In this document: piece after piece, positions 35,899 through 43,064 of the stretch
Position numbering within the stretch: the stretch's first letter is position 1
How the letters are laid out: every line of letters starts with the position of its first letter
DNA from: Puniceicoccaceae bacterium
GTDB lineage: Bacteria > Verrucomicrobiota > Verrucomicrobiia > Opitutales > JAFGAQ01
Length of the DNA stretch: 64,000 nt
Direction: 5' to 3'
Assembly (NCBI GenBank): GCA_040224245.1
Contig: JBEGIR010000074.1
Coordinates: forward strand, 1-64,000
Notes under the pieces: generated by a model
What the model saw: the letters and a program-made list of their open reading frames with translations, nothing else
The model's database searches: none
What the model was told of the DNA's origin: nothing
Position numbers and translations under genes: made by a program

Positions 35899-37176
35899 CT
35901 ACAGGCTGACCCGGTGCTGGGAGTTTTCACCCCACTTGTGCAAGCGCTCGATCGCAGCACTCAAGGTGGGGTCCACGCCCCGGCGGAACTCGAAAAAACT
36001 GCGCGGGTCAGTGATGACGTCAGGCCCCACGCCGCTGCCTTGCAGGCGCTTGCCGTCCGGACTCAAGTAGTCCCGTGCCGCCACTTTGAGCAATCCACCC
36101 GCAGGTAATTTCCACGCCGGACTGAAGAGCACCTGCCCCGAGGTGCGACCCGTTCCCACAATTGGACCGCGCCGATGGTGTCGAATCACCGCCGCAAGAA
36201 TCTCCGATGAACTTGCGGAGTAGGGACTCACCAGCACTGCAACGGGAACATTGATGGGTGGTCTTGCATACGAGGACGGTGTGAATTCGGGCAACTGCCG
36301 ATCCCGGCGTGTGACCACACTGCCGATGGCGCTGTTTTCCGGAAGCAGAAGCGACAGCATGGCATCCAGCTCACGCTTAAATCCACCCGGATTCCACCGA
36401 ACGTCCAAAATCAGTCCGTTCAGCTCTGCATGCTGTGCCAAGGCCTCAGCCATCCAGTCGGCGATGCCCTCCTCAAAATAATCAAAACGAAGGTAGAGTA
36501 TTTGGTCTCCCACCCAGCGCACCTCGCGCTGGTCGTTTGCCTTGGGCACAATTGCCGACTCCAGAGCATATTCACGGATCTGCTCATGATCGTCGAGAAA
36601 GCGATAGGTCGTCACCGAACCCAGTGTGAGGGATGCTGCATTCACTTCCCTCGCATTGAGCCACAGCCAGCCCGGCTCGATGCCCGCAGACGCTGCGGGA
36701 CTTTCCGGACTCACGCGCAGCACCACGCTGACACCCTCCATGCTCTCGTGCTCACTGGAGGTCAATCCCACCCCCACAAAGCCGCTGGTTTCCAGAGCGG
36801 AAACCTCTGCAGGAGAAAGCACGTAAGTGTGAGGATCACCCAATCGCTCCACCATGGACTTCAATACCGCATAAACCGCTTCGACATCCTCAGCGTCCGC
36901 AAGCATCTCATGAGTTTCCCGTCCCACATTTATCCAATCCACTCCATTGAGCTGCGGATCGTAATAGGTATCGAATACGGTTTTCCACACCTCCCGGTGC
37001 AGTGCGGAACGCTGGCTTACCACCAGTGTGGGGTTTTCCTGTCCAGGCGATTCCGGTCGCACCCCGCTTTGACATCCGCCCAGCCATAAGCAGGCCATCA
37101 GCAATCCAACGCTGAACGCGAATCGGCAACGACAGGGCACCGGGGTGACAGATCCTGGAGCAAGGGTAACAGTCAT
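35899..37176 (-). CDS. S41-family (C-terminal-processing-protease-like) lipoprotein
   Basis: The 425-residue protein starts at ATG 37176 (not 37215) and has a lipoprotein signal ending in LWLGGC. A helical N-terminal region (~50-125), a PDZ-like segment (~130-190, GFVGVGL ... VSPESPAASAGIEPGW) and an S41 core follow: ILDVRWNPGG and the Ser in VSPYSASSSEILAAVI. Where CtpA has FGKGxVQ with the catalytic Lys, this protein reads GRTSGQVLF, so the usual Ser-Lys dyad is incomplete. It may be inactive or use another base. No partner is obvious. Confidence 0.82.
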   Translation of the reverse strand: MTVTLAPGSVTPVPCRCRFAFSVGLLMACLWLGGCQSGVRPESPGQENPTLVVSQRSALHREVWKTVFDTYYDPQLNGVDWINVGRETHEMLADAEDVEAVYAVLKSMVERLGDPHTYVLSPAEVSALETSGFVGVGLTSSEHESMEGVSVVLRVSPESPAASAGIEPGWLWLNAREVNAASLTLGSVTTYRFLDDHEQIREYALESAIVPKANDQREVRWVGDQILYLRFDYFEEGIADWMAEALAQHAELNGLILDVRWNPGGFKRELDAMLSLLLPENSAIGSVVTRRDRQLPEFTPSSYARPPINVPVAVLVSPYSASSSEILAAVIRHHRRGPIVGTGRTSGQVLFSPAWKLPAGGLLKVAARDYLSPDGKRLQGSGVGPDVITDPRSFFEFRRGVDPTLSAAIERLHKWGENSQHRVSL

Positions 37177-37383
37177 GTAACATTCCACCACAACCCAACC
37201 TACTCCAAAAATCAAGCATCACCCAACGCAAGAATCGCAATGCCGAAACCCTTCTGTTCGAAACGATCATCCATCCCGGCTTGCCCAAATCCCCGATGTC
37301 ACCGATTCCCACAACCGAAAAACGCTCCCTCCCTTCAGCCATTCCATCGATATCAGCGACTTCCTTAAGTTCTCTCCGCCGAA

Positions 37384-37551
37384 ACCACCTACCTTCCGGC
37401 TGGAAGCTACCTACCTTCCGGCTGAAAGACCTACCTGTCCAACCGAAACCACCCACCGTAGCGAACCTCCCACCCACCGTAGCGAACCTCCCACGCACCG
37501 TAACGAACCTACCACGCACCGTAGCGAACCTACCACTCGTTGTAGCCGAAT
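37384..37551. repeat. 21-bp minisatellite, eight units
   Basis: Eight head-to-tail 21-base units. The central four are near identical with core CACCGTAGCGAACC; the outer ones are more diverged (three begin with the CTACC type). The array is open in several frames on both strands because 21 is a multiple of three, but flanking codons do not resemble a gene. The rest of 37177-37814 has only a partial copy (37672-37715) of the repeat that flanks the Fic gene. Confidence 0.8.
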
Positions 37552-37814
37552 TTGGGAAAATTCGGATCCCGGACGTCCGAATCTCCCCGGACCCATCCTC
37601 CTTCATTGCGAAAAAAATGAGGTCTTTCGACCGCTGATACTCTGAACAGAAGAACGCAGAAACAGGAATTTTTTAAACCACAGATTTTGAGGATAGCCAC
37701 AGATGAGTGAGTCATATCTATTTTGCATCTCTCGTTGTCTCGCCATCATCGGGGAAAATTCGTACCGTCGTCGTCCCCGCACTGCAGGCTCATCGGAAAG
37801 TCTTGTTCCAGCCC

Positions 37815-38753
37815 TTATTGTTCACCTGACTCACGGACGCGCCAGATGGCAGCGGCGATGGACCCGATCACCGAATGAATGACGGCGGAGATCGCGCAGG
37901 GAATTGCGGTCAGCGGATTCGCGAAGTGGGTCTTGGCAAGCACACTTGCCAATCCGGAATTTTGCATACCCACCTCAATCGAGATCGTGCGCCGCACGCG
38001 TTCCTCATATCCGAGCAGTAGCGCAAAAAAATAGCCTAGCGTAAAGGCCCCCAGATGCAGCAGCGTGACGGCTCCGAGCAGCTTCAGTCCCGAATCGCGC
38101 ACCTCCTGGGCGTTGGCTCCGATGATGCTGGCGCAGATCAGTGCGATGACCACTACGGCCACCAGCGGTCCGATTGGCAGGATCACCTGTACCACCTTGG
38201 GGAACAGGTGGTGCAGGGCGACACCGAGCACCAGTGGCAGCAGCACGATCTTCATCATGCTCAGGAACAGCCCAACGCCATTCACTGGCACATACTCTCC
38301 TGCGAGCCATTGGGTGAGCAGTGGTGTCAATATCACAGCAGCTGCAGTGGAGCACATTGTCATGAGCACCGATAGCGCGACATTGGCCTTTGCCAAGTAA
38401 GTTACGACATTCGAAGCCGTGCCTCCCGGACAGCAGGCCACCAGAATCAGGCCCACTTTGTAAGCATCGTCCAGATCCAACGTATGGGCGATTATCCACG
38501 CACACAGCGGCATGCACACAAACTGAGCCACCAACCCGGCAGCAATCGACTTTGGCATCACCATTACCCGTTTGAAGTCGTCGATGCTTAACGTGATCCC
38601 CATGCCGAGCATGATGATCCCAAGTCCCCAGATGATGAGCGGCTGATTAACCCACGTAAACGCCTCTGGCACAAACAGCGCGGTGACACAGCACAGTAGC
38701 ACCCACAGTGGAAACAGATTTGTGAACAGGGCCAGGTAACGCATCATACCCAC
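37815..38753 (-). CDS. Bile acid:sodium symporter (BASS)-family transporter
   Basis: The 312-residue protein has nine to ten hydrophobic segments and the BASS blocks GLGIIMLGMGITLSIDDF, LVACCPGGTASNVVTYLAKAN (Na-binding crossover region) and ISIEVGMQNSGLASVLA. Bacterial members import organic anions such as bile acids, pantoate or other carboxylates with sodium. The substrate here is unknown. It stands alone between two repeat-rich gaps. Confidence 0.9.
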   Translation of the reverse strand: MGMMRYLALFTNLFPLWVLLCCVTALFVPEAFTWVNQPLIIWGLGIIMLGMGITLSIDDFKRVMVMPKSIAAGLVAQFVCMPLCAWIIAHTLDLDDAYKVGLILVACCPGGTASNVVTYLAKANVALSVLMTMCSTAAAVILTPLLTQWLAGEYVPVNGVGLFLSMMKIVLLPLVLGVALHHLFPKVVQVILPIGPLVAVVVIALICASIIGANAQEVRDSGLKLLGAVTLLHLGAFTLGYFFALLLGYEERVRRTISIEVGMQNSGLASVLAKTHFANPLTAIPCAISAVIHSVIGSIAAAIWRVRESGEQ

Positions 38754-38855
38754 ACACTCATACTCAAATCCCCGCCAAGTTCCACCCCAAAGCTTTCACG
38801 CTTCCATCCAAGCCTTCACCCCTGCTTTCCGAGAAAACCCTGAACCCCAGATTTT

Positions 38856-39000
38856 GGGGATAGCCACAGATGAGAGAGCAGTATCCGCCCTGCACCCTAC
38901 TCCCGTAGCGGAAAACGTGAGTGTTTCGACCGTTGATGCCGGATGCTGCGTGACGGATGAAAATCACCACCGAGCTGACAGCGTGGAGAGTGACTTGACC
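38856..39000. repeat. Left ~145-bp direct repeat flanking the Fic gene
   Basis: This stretch recurs, with roughly 80-85 % identity by eye, at 40596-40740, exactly 1740 bases further and on the other side of the Fic gene. The best-kept block runs from CCCGTAGCGGAAAACGTGAG to GAGCTGACAGCGTGGA. The element starts with a CCACAGATG-type sequence also seen at 37672-37715. Confidence 0.8.
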
Positions 39001-39292
39001 GTTTTGCATAAGAAGAGAAACGGATTGAGAAGACTCTTCCCATCCTGCAAACAAACGGTCGCCGGGTCTCAGGCGTGGTGATCTCGTTCGGCTTGATTCA
39101 CACAACAACGTAGGAAATCGGAAAGGGTCTTTTCAACTGCAGGTTTTGCAGATAGTGATGGGTTTCCAGAGGCGATTGAACCCACCCAAACGCATACCAG
39201 GTCCGTCTCTTGGATTCCTCAATTCTCGTATGCGCGACCCACACGGACTGAAGGTTGTGCTGTGTTTATTATGCGGACCATTTGGCTTTATG

Positions 39293-39345
39293 CTAAACGC
39301 AGCGTTTAGTATAGGTGTATTTTTCTCGCATACACAACGCAGCGT
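39293..39345 (+). promoter_or_regulatory. Tandem operator-like palindromes upstream of fic
   Basis: A perfect palindrome CTAAACGC-A-GCGTTTAG (39293-39309) and a second, weaker one centred on ACGC-A-GCGT (39337-39345) share the core ACGCAGCGT. Their centres are 40 bases apart, about four helix turns, and the second ends 16 bases before the Fic start. This looks like a repressor site pair; the winged-helix end of the Fic protein itself is a candidate binder. Confidence 0.6.
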
Positions 39346-39361
39346 ATCGTAAAATGAGAGT

Positions 39362-40567
39362 ATGCACGATGTGAATCGACAGCGCGCAGGTCGCTACCGC
39401 AGGCAGCTTACTGGCTACCATGCGTTTCACCCCGCTCCGCTTCCGCCAGAGCCGCCCGTTCGCATGGAGGGGGATTTTCAACGCTTACTCTCACAGGCTG
39501 ACCGTGCCCTTGGTCGTCTCGATGGCTCTATCCAGACGTTGCCCAACCCAGAACTCTTTGTGTTCATGTATGTGCGCAAGGAGGCCGTTCTATCCAGCCA
39601 GATTGAGGGTACTCAAAGTTCCCTTCAGGATCTGCTTGCTGCTGAGGCACGTCTTTTCAACGTCGGTTTACCAAACGACGTTGACGAGGTTATCAATTAC
39701 GTCAATGCGATGAACTACGGTTTGTCTCGCCTTGGGGAGTTGCCGCTTTCGGTCCGCTTGATTCGGGAAATCCACGAACACCTCCTGCGAGGCGTGCGTG
39801 GCAGTCGCCTGACACCTGGAGAACTGCGTCGTAGTCAAAACTGGATCGGACCCGGCGGTTGCAGCCTCCACGAAGCCACCTTCGTGCCTCCACCTCCCGA
39901 AGAGGTGCCTGAGGCACTAGCGGCGCTTGAACGGTTTTTGCACTACCCTGGTGACCTTCCCGTCCTTGTGCAAATCGGCCTCGCCCATGCGCAGTTCGAG
40001 ACCATCCATCCCTTTCTCGACGGAAACGGCCGCGTCGGGCGCCTACTCATCACATTGTTCCTTTGCGAACAGGAAATCCTGCAAATGCCTGTCCTTTACC
40101 TTTCCTATTACTTCAAACAGCACCGCAGTGAGTATTACGACCGTCTTCAGAACGTCCGCGACCGGGGTGACTGGGAGGGCTGGCTCGAGTTTTTTCTGAG
40201 CGGTGTTCTAATTGTCAGCAAAGAGGCCACCGAAACCGCCCGGCGCATCCTCGCGCTCCGGGAATCTCATCGCAGTCAAATCGCGGAAAGTCTCGGACGG
40301 GCTGCCGGCAATGGTCACCGTATCCTCGAACACCTTTACCAGCGACCCATCCTCAACGTGGCTGAAGTCGAGAAACTGCTAAACGTCACCTATGCCGCCG
40401 CCAACGGCCTTGTTTCCCGTCTCACCGAACTGGGGATCTTGCAGGAAATGACCGGCCAGAGACGCCACCGAGTCTTCCGCTACGCCCCCTACCTCAACCT
40501 CTTCAGTGGCGGTGTGGGGCAAAACAAAGCGAACGAAGTGGATGAATTCACCGAATCCGAAGAATGA
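39362..40567 (+). CDS. Fic-family AMPylase with N-terminal inhibitory motif and C-terminal winged helix
   Basis: The 401-residue protein has, in order, a Fic_N domain with the inhibitory motif SSQIEG ([S/T]xxxE[G/N], ~residue 80), the catalytic loop HPFLDGNGRVGRLL (HPFx[D/E]GNGRxxR, ~218) and a C-terminal winged-helix segment (NVAEVEKLLNVTYAAANGLVSRL, RRHRVFRYAPYL). Proteins of this kind transfer AMP to target proteins, and the N-terminal Glu restrains them (class II). All catalytic residues are present. It stands alone on the plus strand between ~145-bp direct repeats and beside a TcmP gene, so a toxin or defence role is plausible. Confidence 0.93.
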   Translation: MHDVNRQRAGRYRRQLTGYHAFHPAPLPPEPPVRMEGDFQRLLSQADRALGRLDGSIQTLPNPELFVFMYVRKEAVLSSQIEGTQSSLQDLLAAEARLFNVGLPNDVDEVINYVNAMNYGLSRLGELPLSVRLIREIHEHLLRGVRGSRLTPGELRRSQNWIGPGGCSLHEATFVPPPPEEVPEALAALERFLHYPGDLPVLVQIGLAHAQFETIHPFLDGNGRVGRLLITLFLCEQEILQMPVLYLSYYFKQHRSEYYDRLQNVRDRGDWEGWLEFFLSGVLIVSKEATETARRILALRESHRSQIAESLGRAAGNGHRILEHLYQRPILNVAEVEKLLNVTYAAANGLVSRLTELGILQEMTGQRRHRVFRYAPYLNLFSGGVGQNKANEVDEFTESEE

Positions 40568-40595
40568 ACGTAAGCATTTTCACTGAAACCCGCAA

Positions 40596-40740
40596 TTGGG
40601 ATATCCACAGATGGAGAGTCCCCTCCGCCCTGCATCCTGCTCCCGTAGCGGAAAACGTGAGTTTTTCGACCGTTGATGCCTGATGCTTCGCGACGGATGA
40701 AAATCACCACCGAGCTGACAGCGTGGAAAATGATTCAACC
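40596..40740. repeat. Right ~145-bp direct repeat flanking the Fic gene
   Basis: Partner of 38856-39000 in the same orientation, starting ~30 bases after the Fic stop codon. The end of the repeat (near 40740) is where similarity to the left copy stops. Confidence 0.8.
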
Positions 40741-40845
40741 CTTCTCCATCAGGAAAGGTGGGAATGCATCATGATGGAGTCGTCCATCAACTCCATCACC
40801 GCCAGCATTTTCGAAAAAGCAAAGAATCTGTTCGGGTATGTTAGC

Positions 40846-41991
40846 TCAATTATGGTGATTTCCCTGCTTCTTGACGACTCGATCACCCTTTAGTATGATC
40901 GGTTTTTTCCTCCGAGTCCCCGCGAGTTTGATTTTGAAATCAGGGTGCGATGCCAGAAAGTTGTTTAACTCCTGCTGTGTAACGAGAGGGATAGCCATTG
41001 CTTTGCAAAAAACATCATCATAGGGTACTTCCACACGGTCTGAGAACATTTCCCCTACACGGCGAAAGGCCAAGTTGCGGTATTTTTGTCGCAATGACTC
41101 GCTCACTGGGGCGATCGCATCAGATGCGAAAAGCGGCAGATTTTCACCAAATTCTCTTTCAAACTTCAGTTCGTCCTGGAGAGACGCTGCATGAGATTCG
41201 GCCTCTTTGAAGACCTTGATTCCCATTGGATTGTTCGTGGCGAAGACCATGAAATACTTCACTCCCTTCTTGTCCGGTTGGAGCACGACACATGATGACA
41301 CGTATCGAAAATCGCACTGCTCTCGCAGGCTCCGGCAATACTCCCGCACGACCACATCCTGTCGCTCGTCCGAAGGGGCCTTTGCAATGATGTCCCTCAC
41401 TCCCGGCCTTCCAAAAAAGTCTTCGTAGCTTTCGCGGCATTGCTCAACTTTGGCAAAGCGACGGACAAAGTCGGTCATCACGTTGACCAGAACCTCGGAA
41501 GAACGACGGCGGATCAGTGGGGCTATCACCTTCATCGACAATCCAGTCCACCCTTTAGGATCAATCAGGGAAAACAGAAAACAACGATTTGAATCGATCT
41601 CCTTTCCCAATTCGGGAGCCACCGCCTCGAACTCTCCATGGAAGCATTTCACCTCAATCCCTTTCGACGGCCGTTTTTCCACGTAGGCATCCAGCTTTCC
41701 GAACGCTTCCTGGTCTTTCTCGATCAAAAAAGCACGAATCCGAGGTGAACGGCCCTTTTTACTATGCAACTGAGCAAGACCAGCTTCCAGGCGCTCTAAG
41801 GCGATTCCAAATGAGGTGTCCGAAAGGTCCTCAGTTTTGGCCCCCCATGGACCAGCGAATGCGTCGACGAAGGCGATTTCATCCCATTTGCTACCAACCT
41901 TGATGGTGAAGGGGATGAGATATTTTTCGATCAAGGCATGCTTGATGTATCCCTGCTCTCGCCCCCCTCTGTAGTGCTCAAGATTAGGCAT
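40846..41991 (-). CDS. Three-Cys-motif partner protein TcmP
   Basis: The 381-residue protein is a TcmP-family member: N-terminal YIKHALIEKYLIPFT and FVDAFAGPWG, then FLFSLIDPKGWTGLSMKVIAPLI resemble a Rossmann methyltransferase-like core. The family is regularly encoded beside PF07505/DUF5131 three-Cys proteins, as here, and its activity is unknown. The ATG at 41991 overlaps the DUF5131 stop (CATGCCTAA), which suggests coupled translation. A longer start at 42087 would run 100 bases into that gene and is not favoured. Its 3' end converges on the Fic side of the island. Confidence 0.85.
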   Translation of the reverse strand: MPNLEHYRGGREQGYIKHALIEKYLIPFTIKVGSKWDEIAFVDAFAGPWGAKTEDLSDTSFGIALERLEAGLAQLHSKKGRSPRIRAFLIEKDQEAFGKLDAYVEKRPSKGIEVKCFHGEFEAVAPELGKEIDSNRCFLFSLIDPKGWTGLSMKVIAPLIRRRSSEVLVNVMTDFVRRFAKVEQCRESYEDFFGRPGVRDIIAKAPSDERQDVVVREYCRSLREQCDFRYVSSCVVLQPDKKGVKYFMVFATNNPMGIKVFKEAESHAASLQDELKFEREFGENLPLFASDAIAPVSESLRQKYRNLAFRRVGEMFSDRVEVPYDDVFCKAMAIPLVTQQELNNFLASHPDFKIKLAGTRRKKPIILKGDRVVKKQGNHHN

Positions 41992-42817
41992 GTCGCTTAA
42001 ATGGCAGTTCATCCCAAGTGCGGCCATCGAGGATTCGTCCGGCCTTCCCTTTTCCAGCAGCAGCCAAACGATGACCATCAAAGACAATCACCTTGCGCTG
42101 CTGTTCGGTCAGCAGTTCTTCGGGAACCCAATGTCCCCATTGTTTGAAGTGGAAGGCTGCCCCTGCGCCCTGGCATTGATTACGCAATGCCCTCACCCAT
42201 TTCGGATTCATCGGCCGCGAGTGCGCTCCACTCTCACCACCTGCAATGACCCAATGTATGCTCTGAGTCGGATCGCTGGAAAGGTAGTGGCTCAGGTCCA
42301 GTGTGCCGAGCAGTGGTTCGCAACTCAGAAATCGCACCTTCGCAGGGATCTGCAGCAGGATGGGGACACGCTTGTCCGCCCAGTTCTGGTTTTCTGCCGT
42401 GCATCCCAGCCAAACATTCTCCGGCCAATGCTCTCCCCACGGAACCATGGAACGGATGTGTTGAGGACGTTTCGTCAAGAGAAGCCAATCCAGAAACGGC
42501 GTCTGTTCGATCAGATTCCAAAGGCGCTTCCGCCATTCATGGAGTTCCATTCGACGCTCAAATACGTCTGCCATCGATGCACAAAAGACCCTACGCCGGA
42601 CACCATCCTGCTCAGCTTCACGGTTCCAGCGCAAAGGTTCATTCCAATGAGCATCCCCGAAAAAACGACGTGGTGCATCTTTTCCCCAGACTGAACTCCC
42701 CACGCGCTTGGCCCATGCCTCTGCGTAACAGTTCTGACAGGCTGGTGACACTTTTGCACACCCCCACCAAGGATTGAAGGTATGGTGAGTCCACTCGATT
42801 TTGGAATCCTTAGCCAT
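41984..42817 (-). CDS. DUF5131 (phage Gp37/Gp68-like) three-Cys-motif protein
   Basis: The 277-residue protein begins with IEWTHHTFNPWWGCAKVSPACQNCYAE, giving CX6CX2C in a radical-SAM-like setting, followed by MADVFE, LLLTKRPQHI, VWLGCTAENQ, RFLSCEPLLG and VIAGGESG, all DUF5131 blocks. The family is found in phages and mobile islands. An Fe-S/radical SAM role is suspected but not shown. It is translationally coupled with TcmP and starts 247 bases after the HerA gene on the same strand, so all three may be one system. Confidence 0.9.
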   Translation of the reverse strand: MAKDSKIEWTHHTFNPWWGCAKVSPACQNCYAEAWAKRVGSSVWGKDAPRRFFGDAHWNEPLRWNREAEQDGVRRRVFCASMADVFERRMELHEWRKRLWNLIEQTPFLDWLLLTKRPQHIRSMVPWGEHWPENVWLGCTAENQNWADKRVPILLQIPAKVRFLSCEPLLGTLDLSHYLSSDPTQSIHWVIAGGESGAHSRPMNPKWVRALRNQCQGAGAAFHFKQWGHWVPEELLTEQQRKVIVFDGHRLAAAGKGKAGRILDGRTWDELPFKRHA

Positions 42818-42989
42818 GACTATGGTATTGTGTGTTTATACGTGAACAAAAGTCTACTCAAAACTTGATCCCGACGATGAAATCACCCTCGGTTCCTTGG
42901 TTGGAGGTGAGGCTGTGTCCAGTTCCCGGAATCCTGTTTTTTCTGAATACTCGGTTTGATTCATCCCGTGATGACGTGACCACCTGCCG

Positions 42990-43010
42990 CCTTAGCCCGG
43001 AGGGCGAAGG
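42990..43010. repeat. Dispersed-type hairpin downstream of the HerA gene
   Basis: CCTTAGCCC, loop GGA, GGGCGAAGG form a nine-pair stem with one mismatch. It resembles common intergenic REP-like hairpins and could end the HerA transcript, though no T tract follows on the minus strand. The remainder of 42818-43064 shows only a weak TATAAA-type promoter signal before the DUF5131 gene. Confidence 0.4.
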
Positions 43011-43064
43011 AGGGTAGTTCCAGGCTTTGGAGATGATCGAGGTGGATTTGTCTATGGACATATT

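Noticed and set aside
37281-37637. 118-codon frame with seven-residue repeats (PPTVANL type)
   Set aside because: Only a translation of the 21-bp minisatellite; frames on both strands are open for the same reason.
38764-40710. Two similar minus-strand peptides (IFIRxxASGING... type) at both flanks of fic
   Set aside because: They are translations of the two copies of the ~145-bp repeat, have stops nearby and no independent support as genes.
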